From Paracamarosporium sp. OC-R06-R3 (Eukaryota; Ascomycota; Dothideomycetes; Pleosporales; Didymosphaeriaceae), in the NCBI GenBank assembly GCA_019828545.1, contig JACVRA010000189.1, positions 186,001 to 250,000 of the forward strand: a stretch of 64,000 nucleotides of DNA, given 5' to 3'. The notes under the pieces were generated by a model. It made no database searches and had not been told where the DNA came from. It saw only the letters and a list, made by a program, of their open reading frames with translations. The translations under genes and the position numbers were made by a program. This document shows positions 11,434 to 23,614 of the stretch, one piece after another. Each line of letters starts with the position of its first letter. The first letter of the stretch is position 1.

Positions 11434-12184
11434 ATGACATCTATCAATATACCTATTGAAGCAGTAACAACAAGCGAATCTATTCCACAGCGAACACGGT
11501 CACGCTCACTTTCACAAGCCGAATTAAAGCAAAGCTTCTATACACCATCAATTTGGCATCAAAAACCACGATCGTATATCCGGGTCGTTTTCGAAAGACG
11601 GGGGAGTTTCTACTCCAATATAATCGAGGCTTCACCACAACTCATTGAAGGCGGGGCCCAAGATTGGCTGGAGCAAAATTTGAAACGAAACCGCAGCCCC
11701 TTCAGTCACGCTGTGCGCATGACCAAAATGTTCTTCCTGATGCAATGCAATTCAGTTGAGATCGTACCCATTGCTCCTGTAAATCTCCTTTATTCAAGCT
11801 AAGCATCCCCATCTTATAAAGAGACAGAAACACCACAACCATCTTGAACGACTAGGTTCTCTGTGCGAGGTTCAAATGCTCGCAAAGTACCCAAGACGAA
11901 CTCTGAGGACAGCATCAGAGGACCTTCAACGGAACATGCAGACCTACTGTGTCCCCCTCCGAACATTGTATGCTCCCGAGCAGTCGAACATGGCGTTTCG
12001 GCTGACTGCCCGTACGTGTCGTAAGCTTGCTGTGTTATGGTTCGTTGGAGCTCTTCTTCTAAGCATTTTGTCCTGTGTCATGGTTGGTTTAGCTACTAAG
12101 AGACTGGATATTGGTCTAGGCGTTGGAGGCTTTTTGATGGCAGTGCTCGCAGCTCTGCAATCAGTGTTGTTGTTGACACTGTAA
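11434..12184 (+). CDS. Hypothetical protein with C-terminal membrane segments
   Basis: Two exons, 11434-11778 and 11828-12184, with a 49-bp intron (CCT|GTAAAT..GACAG|AAA) that keeps frame; 233 residues. The N-terminal half is soluble (SQAELKQSFYTPSIWHQKPR, RGSFYSNIIEASPQLIEGG). After splicing comes HNHLERLGSLCEV, then an Arg-rich stretch and two hydrophobic segments near the end (about residues 180-203, LAVLWFVGALLLSILSCVMV, and 208-232, ending SVLLLTL). The layout suggests a small integral membrane protein with a cytoplasmic N-terminal region. I do not recognise the family. The splice is supported by signals, length and absence of stops; the start is the first ATG of the open frame. Confidence 0.6.
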
Positions 12185-12915
12185 TGTCAAAGTCGGATAG
12201 ACATTACATTTGTATGGATTATCCTGAGTACTCGATCAAGTATGTCGATCGGCAATGTGACTGCAAATCCTAGAATCGGTCAGTGAGTAGTTGACACCAA
12301 GGTATCTTCGTCAATCCTTACAACTTTCAAGCACGAATTTAGAATGATCACACGGTGCAAAATGATATGTCACCGATGCCACTCTCAAAGCACAATTGTC
12401 GCTGCCTAAACGTACGCGTACTCCCTCCCTCGCAACGCACAAACAAGCTTTCACAGCTTACCACCAGCGCCCACTGGCAGTGACCAACAACTATGCAGCA
12501 GCGAACCAGCGCACCACAAACCCCCCCTCACACGTCTCGAAAGCGAAAGAAAAGCGAAACCCGCTCAGCGCACCCAACGCAAGGATCCCCACATCCATCC
12601 CCAAACCCGGAGTTCGACTCCGCAATCACGCAAGGGTCTCGCCTCGCTTCCACCCTCGGCCCAATGATCTCTCTGCACAGCGCGCAAACTACTCTATCGG
12701 TCTGCGCCAAGACCTGTGACCCGCGGCATTCGCGTGCGTCTGTTTGACCTATGTATATGCCGATTTCGACGGATGCTGGGTTACTTCTGTCTTATGTGTT
12801 TCTTTGTTCTCGACTTGTCTTGTTCTGTCTTGCTGGATACTGTGTTGTGCTGTGGGATTTACTTGCGGTCGGTGGAAATAGTGTATACGCTTGGAAACAC
12901 GTACAGTAGGGCGTG
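12185..12915. other. Upstream region of MFS gene
   Basis: About 0.73 kb. Open frames at 12396-12747 overlap in several frames and look compositional (Pro/Thr/Arg-rich), with no motif. The segment probably holds the promoter and leader of the MFS transporter gene. Confidence 0.45.
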
Positions 12916-14709
12916 ATGAGTGCTATGGACAAAGAGATTGGGGTGGATGAGGTGGGTGCGCCGTCGACGACTACGACTACGACGACGATGACCGTGGCGG
13001 CGGTAGAGAAAGAAGCAGCGACAGAGACGACGCTTAACGGAGACGAAGTGGTAGGGAAAGAGAATGGGAGTGGAGTTGCGAACGGCCTGCGTGTAGAGGA
13101 AGATGAAGATGTCGTAGACTGGGCTGGGCAAGACGACGTCGAGAAGCCATTAAACTGGGCGACGAAACGGAAAGTCAAGAACATCGTTGTCATTTGTTAC
13201 AACACGTTTCTCACGTATGTCCCCGTTGTTTTCTCTGTTTTGTTTGGTGTTGTTCTGTTCTGGCAGGCATGTGCGCGATGTGAGAAGCACTGACTAACGA
13301 GCTACAAGGCCTCTGGGGTCCACCATGTTCGCGCCCGCGATCCAGCAAGTGATGTCGACCTTCCACTCGTCGAATTCACTTTTGGCGAGTTTTGTAGTCT
13401 CGGTCTGGGTTCTGGGGTACTTCTTTGGGCCACTTGTTATCGGCCCGTTGTCGGAGCTGTATGGCCGGCTGCGTATCTATATCATATGCAGTGGACTGTT
13501 CGTGCTCGCAAACGTTGCGACGGCGCTTGCACCTTCACTAGGATCCCTGATCTTCTTTCGGTTTCTGGCGGGTACATTTGGGGCTTCGCCAATTACGATT
13601 GGTGCAGGGTCATTTGGAGATCTAATTAAGCCACAGCATCGTGGGGGCGTGATTGCAATCTGGTCGCTTGGACCAATTTTGGGGCCAATTTTGGGTCCAA
13701 TAGCTGGTGGGTATCTCGGCGAGGATGCCGGGTGGAGATGGATTTGCTGGGTGAGTGGAGTCCAGATCGCTGGCTTTGTTATGCAACAAATGCTCACTTA
13801 TTTAGGTTCTGGCCATAGCTGCGGGCGTTGGTGGTATCGCAACAGTCATCTTCCAGGAGGAAACCTACCCAGTCATACTGCTTGAACGCAAAGCTGCAAA
13901 GCTGCGGAAGGAGACTGGGAATGAAAATTTGACATCTGCACTGGCCGGCGCCAAAAAGAAGCCGAGCGAGGTTTTCGCGCGTGCCATCATCAGACCCATC
14001 AGGCTGCTATTCTTGAGCCCAATTGTCGCAAGCTTGAGCATCTACCAAGGCCTTGTATACGGCTTCATGTACCTGCTCTTCACGACGTTCCCGATCGTCT
14101 TCCAGTACCAGTACGGCTTCAGCACGGGAACAATCGGACTGACGTATCTCGGGATGGGCGTTGGTTCGTTGATAGGCCTTGCATGGTGTGGCGTCTGGTC
14201 TGACAGCCTGTACAAGAAGAAAGCCGCGGAAGGAGCAGGAGCCTGGAAGCCAGAGTATCGCCTGGTGCCATTGGTGCCCGGCTGCTTGTGCGTTCCGGTT
14301 GGGCTGTTCTGGTATGGATGGGCTGCTCAAGCAAAAGTGCACTGGATTGTACCAATCATCGGGACGGCGTTCATGGGCGTTGGTGTAAACATGCTTATGG
14401 TATGTGGTACCCCACTTTTCACAGTAGTAGACCATCACACTGACCAAGCGCTAGATGTGCATCGTCACGTACATCATCGATTCATACCCGTTATACGAAG
14501 CCTCGGCTTCTGGCGCTCTGACGGCCGTGCGGTCTCTCATCGGTGCTCTTGTGCCTTTGTTCGGGCGTTCTATGTATCAGACTCTGGACCTGGGCTGGGG
14601 CAACAGCTTGCTCGGTTTTCTGGCTCTCGCCATGTGTCCTTTGCCATGGCTTTTCCTGTTGTACGGAGAAAAGATCAGAACCAACCCCAAATTCCAGGTG
14701 AAAATGTAG
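12916..14709 (+). CDS. MFS multidrug transporter (DHA1-type)
   Basis: Four exons: 12916-13214, 13309-13750, 13806-14399 and 14455-14709; 529 residues. Introns are 94, 55 and 55 bp with GTATGT, GTGAGT and GTATGT donors. The soluble N terminus (~85 residues) is Thr/Glu-rich and ends DDVEKPLNWATKRK, a usual DHA1 lead-in. Motif A appears as GPLSELYGRLRIY after TM2; a GPILGPIAGGYLGEDAGWRW block (antiporter motif C region plus following loop) sits near TM5; the C-terminal half has SYPLYEASASGALTAVRSLIGA. These are the hallmarks of fungal drug:H+ antiporters such as Flu1/Tpo/Qdr-like proteins in the plasma membrane. The start is ATG 12916; a GTG just upstream is not used. The export substrate cannot be read. 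The next gene downstream is a Zn2Cys6 factor on the same strand. Confidence 0.9.
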
Positions 14710-15770
14710 TCGTAGCGTCGGAAGGGGCTGATCTAGAAGCAGCGAAGAAGCCCTACCGAGGCTCGTGGCAATTTCCTAGGCTAGAAGTAGGAAGAAGAAA
14801 TGAGAGACAAGCGTGATAGGCGCAGGCCGCGAATAAGCCGTGGCTTGACGAGGCTAGATGTCTTTCGGCGCTGGCTCGGTCTTGAAGTTTTGTTAGGCAT
14901 ATTGTCCGACGACATGGCCAGCATTTCGGCGGAGAGTTGAAAATTTTGCATTGGACAACCTCGCTGTACATGTCCAAAGACTAGTTGATGTATATGTTCT
15001 GATTTCGAATTACTTCTGGCGCCCAGTATCGGCGTTGTGCAGCGACTGAGGCTCCGCGGAACGGCTCAATGCAATACCCCAACGTTGGGTCTGCTAAGAC
15101 AGTCGCGCCCCAGTGGGGTCTGGACGCACGTGACGCACGTGACGCACGCCGGCTAACGTGCCGGAAAATGCGACTTGCACTTTACCAGCCCAAGCGCTCT
15201 GCAGGTGACTGCTGTAACTCTCTTCTGGGGCATTGGATTGGTAGATAAAGTCACCTGCATACGCTACTGCAGCAAAGCTTTTGACCTTCCTCATGCTGAT
15301 CCAGAGCAGAATACGAGCGCTCGGAAGGTCCCGTGCACAACAACTACACCTCGCTCCCATTGCTCGTATAGGCGCCGCCCACTGCCACCACGCCCGACGT
15401 GAACGCATCCAAGGACCTGGCAATGACTCGAGGCACGAACGGCTCACGGTGACAGGTGACAAGCACGCCGCGGGCCCACTCTAACAATCTGTCCCGCACC
15501 CGACCTCGCATCCTTCCTTGTCGGCGATCTTTAAAACGTCTGCCGGACGCAGCAAAGAAGCCTAGCGCCAGTATTAGATCTACCAGCCAATCCGAGCGGA
15601 ATCCTTCTCAAAGACAGCGTTTCTGCATCTCCCTCCGGTTTTGTACATCTCGGGTTCGCATTCTCACTCTCTCCCCCAACCGGCACAAACGCAGGTCCAA
15701 CCGGTCAAGCCAGTGGCAACCGACGCCTCCGCTGTACTTCGATTCGTCGCCGCTCCGACAGCTGAGCCTG
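14710..15770. other. Spacer between MFS and Upc2-like gene
   Basis: About 1.06 kb with no supported gene. It contains the 3' flank of the MFS gene and the promoter and leader of the Zn2Cys6 gene. The CACGTG tandem repeat described separately lies here, about 640 bp before the ATG. Overlapping frames on both strands from 15094 to 15770 carry no family motif. Confidence 0.5.
15122..15148. promoter_or_regulatory. 9-bp tandem repeat with two CACGTG boxes
   Basis: The unit GACGCACGT repeats about three times, creating palindromic CACGTG boxes at 15127-15132 and 15136-15141, 9 bp apart. CACGTG is the core site of bHLH factors such as Cbf1, Pho4 or SREBP-type proteins. The location between the MFS stop and the Upc2-like ATG makes a regulatory role plausible. 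This is motif evidence only. Confidence 0.4.
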
Positions 15771-17314
15771 ATGCCGCGGCTGGGCCACAAGAAGTCAAGA
15801 ACGGGCTGTCGCCAATGCAAAGCGAGACATGTCAAGGTACGTCGACTCAAAATCTCGATCTCCGATCAGATTCACGATCTCGCTACCGGATGCTTGGAAG
15901 AGCCTGCTCGCTGACGACTTGGCGTAGTGCGATGAACTCAAGCCGTGCTCCAACTGCGCGAGGCACGGCGTCCTGTGTAGTCTTATAGATCCGAACGCAC
16001 CCCTTCCCGTCTCGACTGCGGCAAGCAGCAGTAGCAGCAGCAGTGCGCCCAAGAGGACGGTGAAGCCCAAGAGCGTAAGGGTCGCTTTGTACCACCGTGG
16101 CCTAGCATTGGTGTAATAAGTGGTTATACAGGAACCTCAGGACACAAGCACTCTCTCGTCGATACCATCGAGAAATGTCGACCAATCAGCGGTGACAGAG
16201 CCGTCCGAAGCGGACTCGCCTAGATCTGGATCGGACCATTTCCCCTTCATTACCAACTTCGTTAAACGGCGCGAGATTAGCGAGGCTGATCTGTGGCTCT
16301 ACGATTTAGAAGCAATGTTGGTCTTCACATGAAACACTGCTCTAAGAATGCCGCTAAGTGGATCACAGGCATCATTGGATGACCGAGGGTGTCGAGACAC
16401 TGTCACTCCCGCCGCATAATACACACATCTGGAGGACTGTAGTCTCGAAAGAAGGCCTCAGGCAGACCTTCCTGCTGCACGAGATCCTCGCATTATCATC
16501 GTTCCAGCTGGCTCATATGAAACCAGACCGTCGAGCAGATTACTATGCCGCCGGTACACATCATCAGGACCACGCTCTACGTGGAATGCGCAAGTTGCTC
16601 CAGAACATCACAGAAGATAACGCACCTGCAGCGTTTGCAACTTCAACCCTTATCCCTCTCGCGGTATTCGCGTCGAGAGGATTAGAAGCTGTAGACCCAG
16701 ACGTCGAGTCACACAATGCGCTCGATGACTTAGCTGACATCTTCAACTTAATCCAAGGCATAGGGCGCGTCATGGCCGCCGCACAACTCGGCATTATGAT
16801 GAGCGGGCCCTTCCAACACATTTTCCGAGATCCAGAGCACGAGACGGCGCCGCAGCCCCTCTTCCAAAAGATACTCGAGCGGCTCCCCGTACTCACGGCG
16901 CTCTTCGACGAAGACGAAACCCTCGACGAAGACACCCGCCGCGACCTCCTCGGCTTCGTAACAGGCATGCGCGAGAACCTCCTCCGCTGCTGCAGGCCCT
17001 GCATGGAAAACCGCGACATGCGCTTCCTTTTCTACTGGCCGCTCCACCTCTCGCCAAACTTCATGTTCGGCCTGCGCCAGCGCTCCCCGGGCACCCTCAT
17101 CATCGTCCTCCACTGGACCATCATCCTTACTATTGCCGCTCGGACTTATTGGTTCCTGAGAGGTTGGACGGACCGCATAGTACAGGCTGTGATGGAAGAG
17201 TTGGGCGAGGACGATGCTCTGCGCGATATCCTAGCGTGGCCGTTGCATTTGATCGAGCTGCAGCAGGAGGTGCCGGAGCCTGGGATCCCGGAGGTCGAGA
17301 ATCTGGAGATCTGA
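15771..17314 (+). CDS. Zn2Cys6 transcription factor, Upc2/sterol-regulator-like
   Basis: Four exons: 15771-15836, 15928-16074, 16132-16316 and 16369-17314; 447 residues. Introns are 91, 57 and 52 bp. The first intron splits the zinc cluster, as in other fungal factors: RTGCRQCKARHVK joins CDELKPCSNCARHGVLC, giving six cysteines at about residues 13-40. A Ser-rich linker follows. The third splice (donor GTTGGT, acceptor CACAG) rebuilds LWLYDLEAMHHWMTEG, matching the conserved LxDLELMHHY-type block of Upc2/Ecm22-like and related DUF3468 factors. The rest is the helical regulatory domain. In yeast Upc2 this domain senses sterol; whether this paralogue does is unknown. The start is the Met shortly before the cluster; the frame is open further upstream. 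The weak donor of intron 3 is the least certain junction. Confidence 0.8.
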
Positions 17315-19343
17315 GGCGCGGCGGGCCATCGAATGTTTCGTTGATTCAATCAGATGGGATTCGGATTCACGATGGAGGCGACGTTGCGCTGCGCGTACGG
17401 TTTTGCCGCACGGCTGGGTGCATGCATGCTGCATGAGGTAGGCGCCCGGGTATGAAGATCATGGCATGGGACGGGAACGGAGGCGCAAAAGCCGGCTCCG
17501 CAGCCCATGGGTGTCTGGAAGGTGTTTGTCGTTATTGCGGCACGGGTCGGACGTCGCGCTGGAGCGGAGTGGAGTGGAGCGGCGCGCCGTCGGCCGGTCT
17601 CGGTCGCCGCAGAGAAGCCGGCGCCGAGTGCAAGTTCGCCCCCGTTGGAGTAGCGTGGCGGACGTTCTCGACGTCGTTTGCGAGGTCCGCGAGCATATTG
17701 CTGTGCATTGCATGATGGAGTGGGAAGAGAGGGGAAGGGAGATATCAGGCAAACGACCACAAGCATCCGTCCATACGAGGAGTGACATTTTTTCATGGCC
17801 AAGGTGCCGCCATACCGCATGCGTGCCTCGTCAAGAGCGTTTGCCTTACCGGATGATAGCCCAAGCCCCGTCCGCTGCGATGCGATGCGACACCTCGCGA
17901 ACCACTCCTCCTTCCCCTTCCATCAGCCTCCAAGTTGCCAACGACGCCTCGCCACGACATAAGCGCTTCCAGACCACCGCCGCGCAGCTTGGCTTCGCCG
18001 TCTCACCGGTCGATCGCTCGCAGAGGATTCCCTCCCTTGCTGCATCGAACAGACGACGACGTCGGTGCGACAAAAGGCGTTGCTTACTCTACGCCGCTCC
18101 ACGCCGCGCTCACGTGTTATTTTGACTTGAGTTGTGTTGTGTTGGTGCTTACTGGGCGTATTCTATGTTGGTAGGGCTGGAGGACGTGCGCGACGGCGTG
18201 AGGTGCGTGCGCAATATGACATGGCATGACAAACGACTTCATCCTTCGACCATAATTATCTGATTCTACTTCGGTAGACTGGCTGGCGTGCACGACTCGG
18301 TCTTGACCATGATGACAATTAGAGACAATGGGTTGTTGCCATTGTGGTGTGCTCGCTGAGTGAGCTTCCATCCTTCCGCTCGTAACCCGCCTTCCAAACG
18401 CGTACCTACGCCTTCTCGCCATCTACTTACTCGGTCTGCCCGTTTCCCGTGGAGCAATATGCGCGGAGCTGTGCGGATCACATCACGTCAAAGTCGAGTC
18501 GAGCCAAGTCAGCCTCGTCGGCGCTTAATCCTGCATGCTGTACATGAGCAAACTAGGAAACACAGCGCAGCATAGCGCAAGACGAGGCCTGCGTACCCCC
18601 CATGTCCACCCAAGTCGCCGTCCACTCCCGTCCCAGGGTAAAACACACCTGCACCCGCGCCGCACACGTGCAGTCCTTGTGCTTAGCCGCTGTGTCATAA
18701 TATATCCTGCCCGCGCTTCATAGTGGGTGCCACACCACACAGAGGCGTTCGCAGGCGTAGCAGGAAGGGATCGCCGGATGGACTTTCACCGCCTGTGCTG
18801 TGCTGTTCGGCGCTCGGTTTGCGTGGTGTGAGCGAGGGGGAAGCGAGGGGATCGCGATTGAACGGGCGGGCAGCTGGGCGGGCAGCCGTTGAGCGGCGAT
18901 GCGATGCGATTTGTGTGAGGGAGCAGGGTGTAGCGAGGCTCGACGTTCGGCATGCGACCTCGGGACGGTTGCGCAGGAAATTCGCGTTTTCGCAACACCA
19001 CACGCAGTTGCGCATTGCAGAAGAAACGAGGGACGGAAGAAACGAAAACAAAAAGCCTCCGTTGTTATTACATTTACATTAATCGTCGTAATAATAGTGA
19101 GCGTGGCGGGGAATCCATCCGTCCTACCAACCATACCTCGTTCATTGATCGTGAAGCCCATTGCGATGCGATTCCCTCCCTCCCCCCTTTGTACTCCAGC
19201 GCTGAAACGCGTAACTGTGTATCCAACCCCCTCCCTCCCTCTTTGAAAACGACAAGCGAGAACGAGAAATGCTGCAAATTTCGCCAAAGCGTAGGTCTGC
19301 CTCTTAGATATCACTCTGTCCATCCCTGATCCGTGGTACTGCT
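17315..19343. other. 2-kb GC-rich gene-poor region
   Basis: Long open frames occur on both strands (for example plus 17466-18125 and minus 18718-19392), but they are Arg/Ser/Pro-rich, mutually overlapping and without motifs, as expected by chance in GC-rich DNA. The two flanking genes converge here, so it holds their 3' ends. No gene is supported. Confidence 0.4.
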
Positions 19344-21759
19344 TTACTCGGAAAGCGGTCGTCGGGGCTGTTCTTCCTCTGCAAGCGCCCATCGCTCGAG
19401 TTCTTCAGGCGTGGGTTGCGACACAACAGTGCTCTCACTCTGGACCGTTGTGTCGCTCAGACCGCGCGTGTGCGACGGGCGGCGCTCCAATTCTTCGCCC
19501 TCTGCGTCTGTTTCGGGTTTCTTGGCTTCGCTCGTCGTTTTTGCGGCCGCTGTCCCTTCGGTGACTGGCTCGTCTTTGGCTGGTGGCGCTGGTGAAGGTT
19601 CGGCCGAGTGCCGCCTCATGACCTCGTCTATGTTGTTCTGCGACCGTGTCACGCTGGGGTCGCGCTTGGCGATGGAAGCGCTCTTCAGCAGAGGACTAAC
19701 TTTCGGGCTGATGTCCAAGTTCATCTGCTGTCCGCCACTCGGATAACTACCGTCGTCGCCTGGAAGCTCAGCAATTGGCGTGAAAGGCGGTGGTGTACCG
19801 GGAGTATTGTTCGCTGATGACTCTCGTGTTGCGCCGCGGCGTCCCAGCTTGCCACCAACCGTAAAGTAATCACTGCTGTTCCCTTCACTGTGAGGAGTAC
19901 TTGCTACGACTGGAGGACTGTAAAGTTCGGCTGGAGGGCTATCCATTTCGCTAATCGCTGGGAAGGGACTGGTGCCCTCACGACTGTCATCACTGCCGTA
20001 GAAACCACCCAGACCTCTTGGCTTCCGCGAACCTGGAGGCTCAGAGTCGAGCTCAGAAGCGCGGCGGTGCTTGGCTTCGTCCGTGAGCGACGTGTCGATC
20101 TCGGTACTTTCTTTGTAGGTTGGCGGGGCATTCTTGCGCTCTCTCCGTCTCTTCCACCATAAGAAGATGCCCAAAGCTGCACCCAAAGCCACGACCAGAA
20201 TGCCAACAACAATGCCCGCAATAGCACCTCCAGAAAGACCTTTGCTTCCTTCACCAGTAGGTATTGGTGTTGGGGTCGGTGCAACGTACGACGTGTTATA
20301 AATCGCAGCTACCTTGGGGTCTGGCGACGTATCCAGATAAGGAACTTGCGCGACCGTAAAGTTCTGGCGCTCGTAGTCCACAACGACATAAGCTTCTTGA
20401 AGAAACGTGCGGCCAAGGACAAACATCCCGTTCGTTGACTTCCTGATTGGAACATATGGAGTGCTGTTGCTACTGTCTTCAGGATCGGTGTACTTCTTGT
20501 TAAATGCTCCCCATGGCAAACGAATTGTCGCAAACTCGGGCCCGCTTCCAAATGCATCACTGCCAATCTTGAATGCAATGGTAGCATTCTGCTGATCGTT
20601 TTTGTTTCCACCGGTCGAATTGAACGTGTAGAAGTTGGAGTCTTTCCGATATATCAGGTTGAATCGATCGGCAAGATGATCACAGACTTTTTCGGGAAGC
20701 ACCAAATATGGCAATGTTGAATCTATGGTTGCCGAGAAACCTTTGACGTTGTCTTGCGTGAGAGAGAAAGCGTTGGCTTCAACTTCTGCATCTGGTTTGT
20801 ACGTGACGGACTGTACACCAACAACAAGAGAAGTATTCTGAGAGCTTGGCATAGGAATCTCAACACGATTGTTAGGGTTGATTCGCGTTTCATCGTAACC
20901 GCCAAGCACAAGGCTTCCAAGGACTCCTATTCCATTCCTCCCTGCACTGTAGTCAGCATGACGAATGCTCTTCAAACATATATAGACGTGTGAAGACCTT
21001 GGGTATTAGCAATTCAAGTTGACTAAGTAGGCGATGGCTTTGTTCCTTTGTATTGCTTCGAGATGCTGTCGTGAATTATGGACCATAGTGCAACTCGTCG
21101 GCCTGTCGAGCACATGCGTAGAATAAGAAGATGTACTCACTGTATCTAGCGCCCGCAGTATACCCGTAAGAGGCACTCGGAATAGTGTTCGTACTATTGA
21201 AAGTAGAAAGGATCGAGGCGACTGCACCTTTCCCATCTCCAACGTTCATGGGCCAGTACCCCAGCCCGAATTGACCTAGGTAGAATTCTTGAGATGTTGT
21301 GCCCACAACGTACATACTTTGCGCAATATAACTGTCGGATGAGGCTTGGCCGATACCCAGGAAATCGAGCCCATAATGGCCTCCCGGATTATCTGTTTTG
21401 TTTGCCCACCAGTATGGAAGATCGAGCTCAGCAAGGGCAGCTTCCTTCCACGTAGAGGAATCTGGATCCGTAACCAGACCTCGCACTTGATTCCCGTTGA
21501 CTTTTCCCACGCCACGATCTTCAGCACAATCGGCATCGCACCATTCGGCCGTTTCAGGAACGAGGGTTACGCTGAACCATGTGGAAGGAAGAACTTTGAA
21601 ATTTTGACCACCGCCATTGTTGTCTTTGTCGCCAACGTTGATGTAAAAGGTCGACCACTCGCCATCATTTCCGGCATAGTCGCCGGTAGTTCTCACGATT
21701 TTCGGTGATGGTGGACTGGGTGCCGTGGTATTCACGGTTTCGCGCTTTCTGGAGAACAT
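19344..21759 (-). CDS. Aspartic-protease-like (A1) single-pass membrane protein
   Basis: Two exons, 21759-21141 and 20941-19344, with a 199-bp intron (GTGAGT..GTGCAG); 738 residues. The A1 fold is seen in DGEWSTFYINVG, SYGYTAGARYRRN, LGSLVLGGYDETRI, GFSATIDSTLPYLVLP (second active-site region, D-S-T in place of DTG) and GMFVLGRTFLQEAYVVVDYE. The first active-site loop reads FKVLPSTWFSVTLV, with no D-T/S-G. A single TM (GGAIAGIVVGILVVALGAAL, ~441-466) is followed by a basic stop and a ~270-residue Ser/Pro-rich tail. The architecture suggests a plasma-membrane surface protein with little or no proteolysis, perhaps a sensor or scaffold. The 5' end is uncertain: ATG 21759 gives no signal peptide, while hydrophobic sequence lies upstream in two frames, so a 5' exon is probably missing. 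Confidence 0.75.
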
Positions 21760-23614
21760 GTTGGAACAGCTAGCATGACGAGCAAGGACAGGAGCGACAG
21801 GCGATAGCAGGCGATAGCAAGCAGTGGCGAGAAGGCCAGGTCAGAGCCGAGGGTATGCCAGGCAATGGTGACAAAAACTTCGACAGCCGCGCGGGGGGTC
21901 GAGGTCAGCTTAACTGCAAAAAGAAGTCGAAAAGCGCGGCAGTGCACGAGCGTCAGCCCTCAGTGAGAGGTGAAAGCCATGGTAGCATGCTCCAGGATGG
22001 CGCTCCGACCACAACAAAGATGGCCGGGTGCTTTCTTTTTGACGGGGCGCCGTGCCACGGCGGGGCATGCTATCGATAGGGCGGGCGGAGGGCAATTGGA
22101 TCAAATGTGTATACGGGCGAGATCACCTGCAGCACAGCCGGCACTTTACTGGGCAGTGTTGGTGCTCGCCCGGGCCAGCCGTGCGGTCGGCGCTGGGCAG
22201 CCATTGGAGTGGCTGCGGGCTGAGAAGGGTTGGGACGCAGGCGTAGGCTGCGCGATCACGCCCGCAGCGAGGTTGCATGCGAGGGTGGAGGGTGGATGGA
22301 TGGAAGGACGGCTAGAGAACACATCCCGACATGATTCACCGCCATGGCCGCGGTTTACGCACGAATCAGGGAGGGGGCCGTTCTGACTCAGCGGCCCGTG
22401 CGCCAATAAGCTCCACCGGCTGCCCCGCTTTTGGGCCTCACGTGCACTCGCCGACGACGACCTCACCTCGACCGTCGCCGCAACCTCCCTGCGGCCACTC
22501 TGTGCGCCTCAACAGCAGCCTGTACGACCACACTCGCACTCCAGCAGACGCCCACTTCCAATTCCAGCCGCGCAGGACCACCGTGGACAAAGCAGCAAAG
22601 ATCGCCCTCTCGGTCCACGATCCACGGCCAGGGCCCTTTGTTCCCCACCGCCTGGCCCCCAAAACACCTTGTCTGCCGTGCCGCCTCTCTCGCAGGTGGC
22701 CCGGGTGCCCTCGACCTGCGTCGACTGCGCGATGCTGGGCTGCAGACTGCTAGCCAGAAGCGGCCGTCGTATGGAACCATGTCAGCAATCGCCATGGGTA
22801 TCGCCATGGGTATTCACCACCGCGCTTTCTAGACCAACCGCGCGAGCAGGCACATGCTGACGACCACTGTTCCCCGCCCGTGCCTGCCCAGCACAGCACC
22901 GATGCGACGCCGTATCCTGGACCCATGCCGGCAAGCTTGGCCGCGTCGTCGTTGCCTTGCCATGATGCTCTCATCATCTGGTGGCGCTGTTACCATTTTC
23001 TTTTGCCGGCTTCGCAACCGCACCGATGCGGCCTAGTGAGGCTGCCGACGCTCCCATGGCCTCTGGCTGCGGCCCCCGTCGAGTGGAACCGCCGCCGGGT
23101 AGCTGCCGGCTGGCTCGCTGCCTTCCAGTTGCATGTCTCTCGCCCGGGCCATCCACCGTCGTTGTTTACCTGGCCCTGGCCGAGAGGAATATTGGAAGAT
23201 CTTGACCAAGAGCCCAGCCCCGCCAGCTCATCCTCTGCCCAGTTCGGCAAGCTCACCTCGTGCATACATAGTCATGCTTCGTGCCGCTGCCATGCGTCCT
23301 TCCTTTGTCCAGGTTTGAGTCCAGCCTTCGCTTTGCTCGAGGTGAGTGTTTCCTTCTCATGCACCCAGTGACGGACGAGCCCCACTACCGGTAGCTTGCC
23401 ATTGTGTCAATTGTGCCACCAATTCCATCCCCGTCGTCACGTATCACATTGTACGCACACGCTATGCCTCTGTCAAACCCGAAAACAGCTATATTCCCTC
23501 TTTCATCCAGCGTCCCTCCACGCCATGTCTCCCATCACGTGCTTTGCTGACCATTGTCAGCTCCAAGCTGCGTAGCACTCGTTCAACCTGCGTAGCGTTC
23601 TTTCGCTTTCAAAC
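21760..23614. other. 1.85-kb GC-rich divergent promoter region
   Basis: It separates two divergent surface-protein genes. Overlapping open frames on both strands are compositional and lack motifs. Small direct repeats are visible, such as a 10-bp tandem AGGCGATAGC near 21800 and a 12-bp tandem ATCGCCATGGGT at 22788-22811. The region likely holds both promoters and perhaps the unseen 5' exon of the protease-like gene. Confidence 0.45.

Noticed and set aside
17466..19392. Long open frames on both strands (for example 219 and 224 codons)
   Set aside because: They overlap one another in opposite strands, are Arg/Pro/Ser-rich and have no motif, signal peptide or intron structure; typical of GC-rich noncoding DNA.
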